Shown here: piece after piece, positions 1-8,717 of the stretch | Layout: each line of letters opens with the position of its first letter | How positions within the stretch are numbered: position 1 is the first letter of the stretch | The notes under the pieces: generated by a model | What the model saw: the letters and a program-made list of their open reading frames with translations, nothing else | What the model was told of the DNA's origin: nothing | Databases searched by the model: none | Position numbers and translations under genes: made by a program | From: Isohypsibius dastychi | Taxonomy: Eukaryota; Tardigrada; Eutardigrada; Parachela; Isohypsibiidae | Direction of reading: 5' to 3' | Length of the DNA: 12,831 nucleotides | NCBI GenBank assembly: GCA_034696485.1 | Contig: JAQIWT010001049.1 | Coordinates: forward strand, 1 to 12,831

Positions 1-306
1 GTCTGATGAATGATGGCGCATGTGTGGTATCCCTGTACGCCACTTTGCCCAGCGGGCGGCAATGGAAGTCATTTTCCGTATATTGGGGTGGGCGGAAATA
101 GTCGTCTTTGATCGTACCATGCGTTTCTGTGCAGGCCTATTGTTCCAAAATAATTTTTTGTGTGTTGTGATTCTTGAATTGTCCATTTCACCGGAAATTC
201 GAAATTTTAGATGAAAATTCTGGAGATATCCTGAGGTTTCGCAGCCACTGGCCTCGCTTTTAACTTCCGTTTTGTGGTATCGGGTTGATGAATACGATAT
301 TTTCAG
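1..306 (+). other. Probable upstream intron ending in a 3' splice site
   Basis: I see no coding segment I can support here. The stretch ends with a pyrimidine-rich run and TTTCAG at 301-306. The next base opens a reading frame that starts directly with a zinc finger and has no ATG before it. I therefore read at least the right part as the 3' end of an intron whose upstream exon lies off the window or is not recognisable. The short open frame at 20-214 has no family resemblance. Confidence 0.45.
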
Positions 307-1429
307 TTCAAACCTAAAGTATGTCGCTTGTGCGAGAAATCATTCCTGACCTCCGCTGAACTGACGATCCACAAGGTCGCAGAACATGGCATTGACGAGC
401 CGGAAGTTCGGAAAACCAAAAGGCTGAACCAGAAACCTCCGTGGAAAAAGCGATCCGGAAGTCCGACCAGAACCGTGAATCTTTATGGTGCAACCCACCC
501 CTGCGTTTACTGCCAGCTTGAGCCTTCTCAGACACGAACGATGAAAGAGCATGCGAAGAAGCATTCCGTTGATGGCCGCTATCCTTGCCCCAATTGTGCG
601 CATGTTTTCGAGTCCTACAGGAAACTGAGGCGACATCAAGAAGTACACCGGAACAAAATGGCAAGATGTGGTATTTGCAGATCGCGCGCGCATGAAACGT
701 GTGACCCGGAAGAACATAAGCAAAAATATGGCGAGGTGAGATAAGTTCATTTTTCTGGGGAATCGCATATGGTGACCTTTTGGTTTTCAGAAGTTGGAAT
801 GTAGCCATTGTAAACACAAATTCCGGAATGCGAAAACCCTGGCGTCTCATATCAAGCGCAAACACGAGGACGAGTCGGACACTGAAGAAAGCTCCGCAGA
901 TGAGTCGATCCGAGGAAAAGAAAAGAGAAAGAAAAAACATGGTGATCGGAAGTCTAAGGAACGGGAGATGAAGCTTTCGATGAAGGTTGCGTTCTACAAA
1001 TGCAAGGAATGCCAGATTCCGTTCAAAGAGCGCAAGCCGTTTGTGGAGCATATCGAGTCAATGCATCCGGATGTGTCCAAGTTGTCATATCCCCAACTGA
1101 ATTTGGCGGTTCGGAATGTGGAAGCGTATGAATGTCGGAGGTGTAAGATGTTTTCGTTGGATGAGCAGAAAGTTGTGGATCATTTCCGGAAGCGGCATCT
1201 TGAGAAGTTGGTCAAGTCGCGAGATGGGGTGATACCGACGAAGGAGCTGACACATGTTGAGAAGGAAGATGGTCTGGGTGGAATTAGGAAAGTAGTGGAG
1301 TTCCAGGCACATTGGTGCGAAGTTTGCGACGAGGAGTTTACTAAGCCGAAAGCGCTACTACGTCATGCTAACCACGAGCACCCTGATTACTATAATATTT
1401 TGGTGACTCCTTTGAATAACGGTGAATGA
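307..1429 (+). CDS. C2H2 zinc-finger protein, 3' part in two exons
   Basis: The coding region joins 307-735 to 791-1429 and gives 355 residues. It is partial at the 5' end: exon 1 begins after an acceptor (TTTCAG, 301-306) without an ATG. The intron at 736-790 is 55 nt, GTGAGA...TTTCAG, phase 0. Classic fingers (C-x2-C-x12-H-x3/4-H) lie at residues 6-27, 66-86, 94-114, 147-168, 214-235, 258-279 and 319-340. A degenerate, Cys/His-rich finger-like stretch spans about 121-137. Between the fifth and sixth recognisable units (about 169-207) is an acidic then strongly basic linker rich in Glu, Ser and Lys, probably disordered or a nuclear localisation signal. Such proteins are usually nuclear nucleic-acid binders; the target cannot be read from sequence. 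Most fingers end H-x4-H and lack the TGEKP linker, so this is not a KRAB-type array. Stop TGA at 1427-1429. Two decayed relatives occur downstream. Confidence 0.85.
736..790 (+). other. Intron of the zinc-finger gene
   Basis: A 55-nt intron with donor GAG|GTGAGA and acceptor TTTTCAG|AAG. Removing it joins the two open frames in phase 0 and restores continuous zinc-finger protein across the junction. A related intron-exon boundary survives in the decayed copy near 3505-3545, which supports the call. Confidence 0.85.
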
Positions 1430-1773
1430 TGTTGTTTTGCCGTCTTTTGTGGATGGAACATGAAACCCCGTCTGGCTAATGCTGCGTTTTACTATTAATT
1501 CTGATTTTGGCACTCTGAATTGCTGTCTCACGCAGAAACGATAACCATTTTCTGAAATACATTCTCCGATTTTGTGCACGCCTTGCCAGCAACAGTAACT
1601 TACGCAACTATGGAGGATACCAACTCCGTGATACGTTGTTAAGCTTACCGAGGAGGAATGGTAACTCTAGATCGGCCTCTTTGTTCATAAATAAGGCGCA
1701 GTTTCTTATTTCGCATTCTTCGTTCAGATTAAATTCTGCTTTAAGTGTTTTTCTTCCCTTTCAAATATCGGGA
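1430..1773 (+). other. Spacer between zinc-finger and BTB genes
   Basis: This holds the 3' UTR of the zinc-finger gene and the 5' flank of the BTB gene. The first part, to about 1490, is echoed in the decayed copy at 9720-9800, so the duplicated block included the 3' flank. I see no clear AATAAA. A pyrimidine tract ending in CAG at 1725-1727 could be an acceptor for a BTB 5' exon, and GTAACT at 1660-1665 a donor, but no upstream coding exon joins in frame. Confidence 0.4.
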
Positions 1774-2694
1774 ATGTATTACGGGATTGAAGCTGTTTTG
1801 AAACCACTGGTGGGAAAAGAAGTGGTCATTTCTAAGACACCTCTGTATAGACCAGTTCCATCAAGCGAAGACAAGGTTGGAATTCTGACATCAGTTGAAG
1901 CCGTTGACTTGGGTACGGATCTGATTATGACCGTGAAATCCAAAAGCACAGGGAATCAGGAAGGTAGATTCTTTTAACGGTTTTTCATTCACTGACGTTG
2001 GCTTAGCACTGATGTTTATCTTATGGCAGCTTTCCGCGTGAGATGGAGTTACAACTTGTTCAGCGATTCATCACTTATCAACTATCGTGCCTTGAGCGAA
2101 ATCCTGCTGGCGAATACCTCCAATCCAGTAGCCGATAAAGAAGAACTCACAAGCTTGAGACGTTTCAGCGACATCTTTTCCAAAACTAAAGGGGATTTCG
2201 ATCTTGTCACGGAAGATGGAAATTCCTTGCCAGCTCACAAGACCATCCTCGCAGCTCGTTCACCCATCTTCGCCGCGATGTTCAACACGGAAATGAAGGA
2301 GAAGAAGTCTGGAAAAGTAGTCATCAAAGGCTACTCATTCGAGGCGTTGCAAGTATTCGTGGATCTTCTTTACGGAAAACGACATGCTGCGCTTGGGAAA
2401 CATCTTGGCGCACTCATTGAGTTGTTGGACGCGTATCAGATTGGAGAGCTACTGGATGAAGTTGGTCGAACAAAATTCAGAGACTTACTCAGCGTTGAAA
2501 ATGCGGCAGATATTCTGTTCCTTGGAGCCAAGCATCGAAAACCTGAGATCGTTGAGTTGGTGTTCCCGTTCGTCAAGGCAAATGAGAGCGCGGTGATGGC
2601 TACAGACAAGTGGAAGGAATGGATGGATAAAGGCGTCAATGTTGATTTCAGCAGTGCTGCTTGGATGACAGCCATGTTGAATATCATCAAATAG
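1774..2694 (+). CDS. BTB/POZ-domain protein, two exons
   Basis: The coding region joins 1774-1963 to 2030-2694 and gives 284 residues from the first in-frame ATG that precedes clearly coding sequence. The intron, 1964-2029 (66 nt), is phase 1 and makes a GCT codon across the junction. Residues 1 to about 120 form a divergent N-terminal region I do not recognise; it sits where SPOP-type proteins carry a MATH domain but shows no clear MATH motifs. A BTB/POZ core follows, with the hallmarks FDLVTEDG, LPAHKTILAARSPIFAAMF, then EALQVFVDLLYG and the AADILFLGAKH helix region. This is the SPOP/speckle-type POZ arrangement. Such proteins dimerise and commonly act as Cullin-3 substrate adaptors; that role is inferred from family only. 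It lies 344 bp after the zinc-finger stop on the same strand. The open frame extends upstream to 1636 without another ATG, so a 5' exon is possible. The 3' half is copied in decayed form at 9896-10362. Confidence 0.82.
1964..2029 (+). other. Intron of the BTB gene
   Basis: A 66-nt intron with donor GAAG|GTAGAT and acceptor TATGGCAG|CTTT. The first exon's frame would run into a stop at 1975-1977 if unspliced. Removing the intron joins phase 1 to phase 1 and leads into the BTB core. Confidence 0.8.
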
Positions 2695-3380
2695 TGACAC
2701 GGTTCAAAACTCGACTCATATCCGCTCTAAGAAACCAGGTTTTTTCGAGCTCAACCACCAGAAGATCAGTCGATTGAGTTCGGGAAACTCTTGAATTGTC
2801 CGAAATGTCTCTCCTTTTTAAAAAGACGAAAGACTTCTGCTCTTGTGCATTCCTGTAGATCTTAGGCAGAAGCTTCTGATCCCAGGTAGTTTTTTCCGAT
2901 CCCAGTCGCTCCTGTACGCTGAAAGCGTGGGTGGCTTGAAGAGAGGTTTTTTCTGGGAAGGAAAATCCTCTTTGCCATGGGAGACGTTCAGATTCTTTGA
3001 GAACCTGTTTCGTTGTGGGATTCCGCCCCATAAACTAGCGGTTGAGAGAAGCGGATTTAAGTCAGTTTTGAACCCTGTCCAGATCGATTCCTGATTCCCT
3101 CCAACGACCAAAAAAACGGTGCATCTTGGTTTAATTTCACAATACCCACCACCAGAGAGTTGATGATTGCGCTTTTGGTTTTGTGCAAAAAAAACAAAAT
3201 GTCTTAGTTTCTAGTTTCTTGTGCTTCGGTTTTCTTAGACTACTGCGTGCGATGATCTTAGATAGACGATAAATCGACAATGGACGCTGATCGTTGGATG
3301 CCTAAGATCCATACTTCATTTCACAATTTATGGCATTCTTTTGGGAACATCCCCATATACAGAAAATATTCCTCGAAAAA
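2695..3380. other. Intergenic stretch, no gene recognised
   Basis: The longest open frames (2843-3094 plus, 2687-3111 minus) lack sensible ATG starts, family motifs or splice signals that connect them to neighbours. A-rich runs occur at 3110-3117 and 3187-3199. I found nothing else that I can support. Confidence 0.4.
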
Positions 3381-3695
3381 CATGTTCGAGAATGTTTCCC
3401 ACTATGGTACGTATGGTTTCTACAAGAAACTGATGTATTGCACGAAACCTGTGAGCCGGAAGTACAGAAGGATAAGTAGGCGAGATTCGATCAGTTCATT
3501 TGAGGATGTCGCCTGAGATGACCTTTTGGATTATAGCCCAAGTTGAAATGTACTACTTGTGAACACAAGGTTTGTTGAAGTAAGTAGAGCGTCTTAGCAA
3601 GATGGTCAAGTCGCGAAATGGGGTGATGCCTATGGAAGAGCTGACACCTGTTGAGAAGGAAGATGGTTTGGTGAAATTAGAAAAGTCATCGACGT
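3381..3695 (+). pseudogene. Decayed zinc-finger gene copy A
   Basis: Blocks match the intact gene in the same order. 3417-3470 (TACAAGAAACTGATG, then ACGAAACCTGTGAGCCGGAAG) resembles 617-713. 3475-3560, including TGACCTTTTGG and AAGTTGAAATG, resembles the exon-intron-exon stretch 725-805. 3585-3695 (ATGGTCAAGTCGCG, GGGGTGATGCC, GAGCTGACACCTGTTGAGAAGG) resembles 1190-1300. Parent sequence of roughly 823-1190 is missing, so most later fingers are lost and the frame is not maintained. The retained intron boundary shows a DNA-level duplication and not a retrocopy. Similarity was judged by eye. Confidence 0.8.
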
Positions 3696-4113
3696 TTTGT
3701 CGACCAATATGGCTATCAGAAAATTCTACGCGTTCAGGAATGCATTTTCGGGATTTGTTCAACGGCTTGGACAATCTCTATGAGTAGGCACATTGACAAC
3801 CTTGTTCACATCACGATTTTACAGCAGCAGTTCAAAACATACTGCGCTGCAAGCCAACTTGGTTGCTATCAACTGTATGGTGCCACGATGTCAGGTACTC
3901 GTTATTGCATGGGTTTCATAAGCCATGCTCAAATTCAAAGCCAGCGTCAAACATGTGTTGCGGCATTCTTGAAAAACATCAGGTGCAAAGGGTGCGCCTT
4001 TCAGAGGGTGAACAGTTCCAAAAACAGAAACTGTTAAGAGCGAACGTTATCAGGCAGAGAATACCTGTAGTCACCTCTCAATATTTTGACTTATTCCCCT
4101 TCAGTCAAAAACC
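3696..4113. other. Intergenic stretch, no gene recognised
   Basis: Two overlapping 85-codon open frames (3780-4037, 3863-4120) show no family motifs and biased composition typical of chance frames. Nothing else is evident before the AT-rich box at 4114. Confidence 0.35.
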
Positions 4114-4122
4114 TATATAATA
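4114..4122 (+). promoter_or_regulatory. Possible TATA box
   Basis: TATATAATA lies about 55 nt before the ATG at 4176, a plausible distance for a core promoter. The coding sequence after it looks degenerate, so this could be a promoter relic or coincidence. Confidence 0.2.
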
Positions 4123-4175
4123 ATAGTGAGACATAGAGCATCGACGAAAGCTGAACAACAGCTCTCACCCCTGTT

Positions 4176-4729
4176 ATGGTCCGCCGTACTCTAATAGGCA
4201 GTTATGGAGTCAACATCACATCACCTATGGTAGGTTACATCCGCTACGTTTGCAGACAGCTGAAAACGGTGACAAAGAAATTTTACCGCAAGGATGTCGA
4301 CATTGAGGTCCTGTCACATGTGCACATTATGCAATGGGGGGTAGCAGACTCAGAGTGCATGTTGTCTTCGACATACAATTCGATGATGAGGGATTCCTCC
4401 TGGTAAGAGAAGAATGGTTCAAAAATGGTTCATCGCAGATTCTCACTGTTCGTTTCTTGATCTTAAAAGCGAAGCCGGTTTACCTACCAACTATGACACA
4501 AATACGCCTAATTATTAGCTATTTTTCAGTTTTCGATAGCGAGATGGTCATCAAGCATGTCGGGCAATGCAAACGTTTTACCGTGCCGGAAATTCAGATT
4601 ACACAAGCAAAATCACAGTTCCACAGATTCGGTTTTTTTGCCGTAAAACCAGGTCAGGTTTCATCAGGCCAAAACACAGATAATGACAATATAGGTTTCT
4701 GTGCTCTTTCCAGATATCGTTGGATTTGA
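4176..4729 (+). pseudogene. Possible decayed two-exon gene remnant
   Basis: An ATG at 4176 opens 76 codons. A second frame through 4334-4402 encodes VHVVFDIQFDDEGFLL, which looks more protein-like. A good donor (CTG|GTAAGA, 4400-4408) and acceptor (TATTTTTCAG, 4520-4529) would remove a 127-nt intron. The sequence after the acceptor (TTTTCGATAGCGAGATGG) resembles the start of BTB exon 2 (CTTTCCGCGTGAGATGG, from 2030). No single frame runs through both exons without a stop. It may be a decayed relative of the BTB gene's first exon plus the start of the second, but the resemblance is short. Confidence 0.22.
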
Positions 4730-4879
4730 TCTGCAAATTTTATGTTCGGCTCGGAAAAGATAGGATTTGAATGACATTTCAATGACGTTCTGGAATGCGG
4801 GTTTAGCTTGTCTACATTGACAACATCAACATGTATGCCGGTATTTTTTGTTGGAAATTTGCAAAAATTAGGTAGGAAT

Positions 4880-6732
4880 TCAATTAGCCGGGACAAGTTC
4901 GCAAACACGCTGAACATAGTTAAAAGATGTACCATTCGGTACGAAATTCATCCGGTTAAACTTCCAAACGAAATTCTTGTTATCCCAAGCACAATAGTGC
5001 CCTCTGCTGGCACCATTGAACATCTTCATGGCAACCGCATCTTCGATGGTCCGACTGGTGTTTTCTCTGAAAAAGCAGCCCGCCTCCGTCGTGTCAGGAA
5101 CCCTAACTGCTCCGTAGCCTTGGTCCGCAGCCTGTTTCCGCTGCTTTTTCATCCAAGTTGATGCACTGACACTGAAGTTGAGAAGTCTTTGGACACCTCC
5201 TTTAACATTCGCTTTCCAGTTCCACGACTGATCACATGATGGTTTCGGATTAGTGACCTGGAAAATTCCAACCCCGCCGTCGTAAGAAGTCCACGGAAAT
5301 CCACTTTTATTAAACTGCCGCAATTTATTTTCATGCCGTGCGACATATGGAGCGTACCACAGGTTGCTTGACTCGGAGATCTCTTTGAGCACATCGGCTT
5401 CGAGTGGCTGTGTTCCGCGAATGGAAAAGCTTATCTGACCTGATTGTTTTCCAGATCGCCATGCGAGAACTGCATCACCACCTGTAACTCCACCATACTT
5501 AGAAATCTGCCAGGTGGTCAGTGAGCTTGTGAACTGTAGGTTAATGCACGGAGTAGTTGCACGAATGGTGAGTTCCCAGTTTATCGAACCCTCTTCAGAT
5601 TTGCAGTGATATGCGGTAAGAGATGGCATTTCACCGTTTTTCGTAATGCATGCGGTACCGCCGTCTGAAATTTCTTTGAGACCTTCACTCAGAACCACTT
5701 GTTTATTGGAGAAACCACACGGTGATGGGCAGGAAAGAGTAAACCACCAAAGTGTGCCCCTTCCTCCCAAGCAGTTTGGCTCAACGCTCACTCGTACTTC
5801 CTTTGATTTTCCACTCACTTTGACCTCTTCGACGCGCTCACCCCATGTGCCAATGCAACCACTGTCTATGATTGTTCGTCCCTCGTAGACAATAGTAACG
5901 CGATCCCGCTGACTATACGTTTCGTATCGAAATTTAAATATGGTGTTACTGGTTCCCAGGAGATAACGTCCAGTAACTGGGGTGTCTGCGCCGGCCACCT
6001 GTTGTCCGTCACAAGACTGGCAAGTGGGAGTAGCGCAGGCGGAATTCATGTCGACTTCACACTGTGAACCACATGCTACCGGAAGCGTTGTATGAAATGG
6101 AGCAATTTGAGCGACTGTGTTCTCTTTATAAACCGAGTAGGGCTGCCAGCTGATGACTTGACATGAAGTTCCGCCATCTGTCGGACACATTGTCTCCGGC
6201 ATGCGAACACGTAGCTCATACAGTGCGCTGAAATCATCCATCAAACGAAGGCGTGTCAAACCTGATTGAGGTGAATCAGCCAGCGATAGCGGTACGACGT
6301 TGATTGTGGTCGACTCGCCGAATCTTATTCCGATGCCACCGAGGTCTGTGTCCCGTCGTTCCGAGCGGTTTACACGGTTTTCGACACCGGTGTTGGGAAC
6401 CCTATTATCGGAGGAGGTAGCCAAACATAGAAGAAACTCTGACGCCCGGTTTCAGCAACAACAGATGATTCGTCAACTCGGATGTTCCAGGTGGCAAGCA
6501 GTTTTTCGGTAATGTTTCTAGGTGCCATGGAGGGACTTCCTGTAGAAAGGGCGTTCAATTTGAGTGCGAAGCTCCCGTTTGGAAATACAGCATCTTTCGT
6601 GATGGTATCCGCAACTTGTGATCCTGCATCCTCCGGTGTTCTCGTCAGTACAACAGCGAGGACAATGACTGTACTGAGGATAAGTATTGTGATGGTACCA
6701 CCAATAGCCCAAGCAAGCTTCCTTCTATTCAT
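4880..6732 (-). CDS. Membrane-anchored lysozyme/lytic-transglycosylase-like protein (frame break near N-terminus)
   Basis: On the minus strand an ATG at 6732 opens 120 codons with a hydrophobic segment at about residues 8-30 (AWAIGGTITILILSTVIVLA), a signal anchor after a basic MNRRK. A second frame, open from about 6447 to TGA at 4880-4882, carries the body; numbering from 6424 gives 514 residues. It has Cys-rich all-beta-looking regions with two DGGTxC motifs (about 83-88 and 254-259), an FRYETYSQRDRVTIVYEGR segment near 165-183, then a lysozyme-like domain at about 350-510. That domain has ARHENKLRQF (Glu365, probable catalytic acid), YDGGVGIFQVTNP (381-393) and WNWKANVKGG (401-410). These are hallmarks of transglycosylase/GH23-like folds that cleave the peptidoglycan glycan strand. 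The protein probably faces the cell exterior or a secretory lumen. The domain is typical of bacteria, so ancient horizontal transfer is likely (inference). CTTTCAG lies just before the ATG and may be a 5' UTR acceptor or trans-splice site. Confidence 0.72.
6370..6450 (-). other. Frame break or unresolved splice inside the lysozyme-like gene
   Basis: The anchor-encoding frame ends with TAA at 6370-6372. The body frame becomes open after a TGA near 6452-6454, so the two overlap for about 80 nt. A join needs a net shift of 2 mod 3. One splice, donor GTATTT near 6588 and acceptor CAGAG near 6437, satisfies phase but is not a strong pair. A single-base indel, in the genome or the assembly, explains it equally well. 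Confidence 0.6.
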
Positions 6733-7120
6733 TGCTGAAAGGCCAAGTTATAATTTGAATGCAACGCGAAACAGCTATTTATTCACAATTCATGCGTTCA
6801 TGACTTTTCGCGGATATCTAGCAAAATTTTTGATAAGACATGCTACGAATTTTGATATTCAGACTCCCTGAACTCTCTAGCTTAGAACAAACGAATGACA
6901 AACACATTCTCGCTCTGCTTCTGCATCATAGTCTGTTGATGATTGCAGTTCACACCCACAGAGAAATAGGAACCCAATATAAGACTGAGTAATTCAAGCA
7001 CACAATGGGAGCGGTCATACCTGATAACGATTTAGCGCTGGTCATATGTGAAATCATACTTCGAATTTCAATTGTGTGATCAGAGCTGTAACTTCTCTCG
7101 GGAGCAGATGTAGCTACATA
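6733..7120. other. Intergenic stretch between lysozyme-like gene and foldback element
   Basis: This should contain the promoter of the minus-strand gene. An AT-rich box (minus-strand AAATTATAACTT, about 6747-6758) lies only about 20 nt before the ATG. Nothing else is recognisable. Just outside the foldback end, 7106-7124 contains two nested short palindromes (TGTAGCTACA and CTACATATGTAG). Confidence 0.35.
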
Positions 7121-7419
7121 TGTAGACAGATGCCTGACAGTTGGAAAACGAAATAGCAGAACCAATGACAACCCCGCTGCATTTTCGGTAACCACCACCC
7201 CCTTTCTAAGTCAAACATTTTTCGAGCAGCCTCTCTAGATCGGTGTCTTTGTAATAATTCGATCTAATGTAAATGTCGATTTTTCAATCCTCGATACTCC
7301 GTCAATGAACGACAGGACCACATTGTTGACGGGACGAACAAAATTATCAGTCCAACATAATGATTTAACTTTCCTAAATGGTCGGCCAGTTATTATTTTG
7401 ACTAAAACACTTAGCAGGA

Positions 7420-7443
7420 AGAATAGTTCTTGAGAACTATTCT
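7420..7443. repeat. 24-bp interrupted palindrome, copy 1 (core TG)
   Basis: Half-sites AGAATAGTTCT and its complement flank a central TG. It is perfect over 11 bp on each side and is one of four copies in the foldback element. Confidence 0.85.
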
Positions 7444-7627
7444 CAATAAAAGCCGATGACTTTGCAGTAGGAAGCATGTTTTAGAGAACTTTTCTGAATG
7501 ACTGACGAATGTTTTGGAAGAGCAAGACAGTGCGAAAGTATCATGAACCAACAACAAATCGAATAATAATTCCGAAGGCGAACTAGTTTTTGGGGCGACT
7601 CCAGCAGGTCGTTACTTTTTGAAGAGC

Positions 7628-7651
7628 AGAATAGTTCTCAAGAACTATTCT
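7628..7651. repeat. 24-bp interrupted palindrome, copy 2 (core CA)
   Basis: Same half-sites as copy 1 but with central CA, so it is in the opposite orientation. It lies 184 bp from copy 1. Confidence 0.85.
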
Positions 7652-7723
7652 CAGCGAGGAAATGGGTTACGTGAACAATCGGTTTCAGAGTCGATTTCAT
7701 CGACATCTCCTCGGTTATGTATC

Positions 7724-8322
7724 GACGCTGAATACAACACATCTTACATTAACCCATTAGTGGCCGACCCATGAAAGAACGGTCCGATTGCTTTGAATTT
7801 TGCAAAGCGAGCTTAAAATACAATTGTAAGATACTGGGAATTATTTCGGATTTTTACTACAAGCGGAAGTTAGTATAAAGGCAACACTGGCCACTCGAGA
7901 GTACATATTTGTGATGGTCAACAAAGGACAGCAGAGAGACGGCCGGCTGCCCATTTTTACCCTTTGCCGTACAGTTTGCATACGTTTTTGCTCCAAAACT
8001 TCTTACTTTTTCTTTTTGTTCCTGAATGCCTTGGGCAACCTCTACATTTAATTAGATATAGATACTTCAAAAATTAAAAGCACCACGTTGCACACATCTC
8101 GAGGCCCACAATGAGAGTTGGATGACCAGCCGCTGCCCCAGGAGACCGCCAGCTGTCTGTAATGTCTTTTGATTCCACAGCCGCGGCTATGTGGTTTAGC
8201 TGATCATTGTCTCTCCCAACGGTCAGATGGGCGCAGAGAAAACTTTCACCTGTGGCAATTGTTGCGTTTGCGCAACACCTCTTTTCAAATCTTACAGACA
8301 TCTTCACAGTTGAACTTAAAAT
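7724..8322. other. Unique centre of the foldback element
   Basis: 599 bp that is not inverted-repeated. The only notable open frame is on the minus strand, from the right arm into the centre (8385 to 8074, 103 codons, with an ATG at about codon 29). Its product (for example SVRFEKRCCANATIATGES) matches no family I recognise. No transposase motif is visible. Confidence 0.4.
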
Positions 8323-8395
8323 GATACATAACCGGGAATATGTCGTTGAAATCGACTCTGAAAACCGATTGTTCACGTGACCCATTTCGTCGCTG

Positions 8396-8419
8396 AGAAT
8401 AGTTCTTGAGAACTATTCT
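8396..8419. repeat. 24-bp interrupted palindrome, copy 3 (core TG)
   Basis: The right-arm counterpart of copy 2, with the same half-sites and core TG on the plus strand. Confidence 0.85.
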
Positions 8420-8564
8420 GCTCTTCGAAAAGTAACGACCTGCTGGAGTCGCCCCAAAAACTAGTTCGCCTTCGGAATTATTATTCGATTTGTTGTTGGT
8501 TTATGATACTTTCGCACTGTCTTGCTCTTCCAAGACATTCGTCAGTCATTCAGAAAAGTTCTCT

Positions 8565-8654
8565 ACGTGTGCTCCACAATTTACAGCCCACCTTGCGCAT
8601 CTCACACATACATTCAGATGCTAGGGGATGGGCTGTGAATTGTGGAGCACACGT
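8565..8654. mobile_element. 90-bp hairpin MITE nested in the right arm
   Basis: The ends are inverted repeats of 26 bp with one mismatch (ACGTGTGCTCCACAATT... against its complement at 8629-8654), and the loop is about 38 nt. The left arm of the foldback lacks it exactly, with a single TA where the insertion is bracketed by TA at 8564-8565 and 8655-8656. This fits a TA-targeting tiny MITE of Tc1/mariner type, about 89 bp plus a TA duplication. It is too short to encode anything. Confidence 0.8.
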
Positions 8655-8693
8655 TAAATATGCTTCCTACTGCGAAGTCATCGGCTTTTATTG

Positions 8694-8717
8694 AGAATAG
8701 TTCTCAAGAACTATTCT
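8694..8717. repeat. 24-bp interrupted palindrome, copy 4 (core CA)
   Basis: The right-arm counterpart of copy 1, with the same half-sites and core CA on the plus strand. Confidence 0.85.

Larger units (their letters stand above)
7121..7723 (+). repeat. Left inverted arm of foldback element
   Basis: 603 bp, paired with 8323-9016. It holds two interrupted palindromes (7420-7443 and 7628-7651) that frame a 184-bp segment. It lacks the 90-bp hairpin present in the other arm and so preserves the empty site around 7486-7491. The open frame shared by both arms carries an in-frame TAG here near 7237-7239 where the right arm has TGG. Confidence 0.8.

Noticed and set aside
314-1051. 245-codon minus-strand open frame opposite the zinc-finger gene
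   Set aside because: It runs antisense through well-supported zinc-finger exons and the intron, and has no recognisable domain.
1610-1642. ATG at 1610 as the BTB start codon
   Set aside because: It meets TAA after 10 codons, and none of the available donors joins it in phase to the acceptor at 1727.
2843-3094. 83-codon plus-strand open frame
   Set aside because: It starts at TTG, has no family motif and no splice connection.
7420-7443. Interrupted palindromes as heat-shock elements
   Set aside because: GAA and TTC triplets occur, but their spacing does not fit the nGAAnnTTCn pattern.
8074-8385. 103-codon minus-strand frame in the foldback centre as a transposase
   Set aside because: No DDE/D, HTH or zinc-ribbon motif is visible and it is far too short; it is noted only under the centre.
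7420-8717. CRISPR array
   Set aside because: There are only four palindromes in mirrored pairs with spacers that are themselves repeated, in a eukaryotic context.
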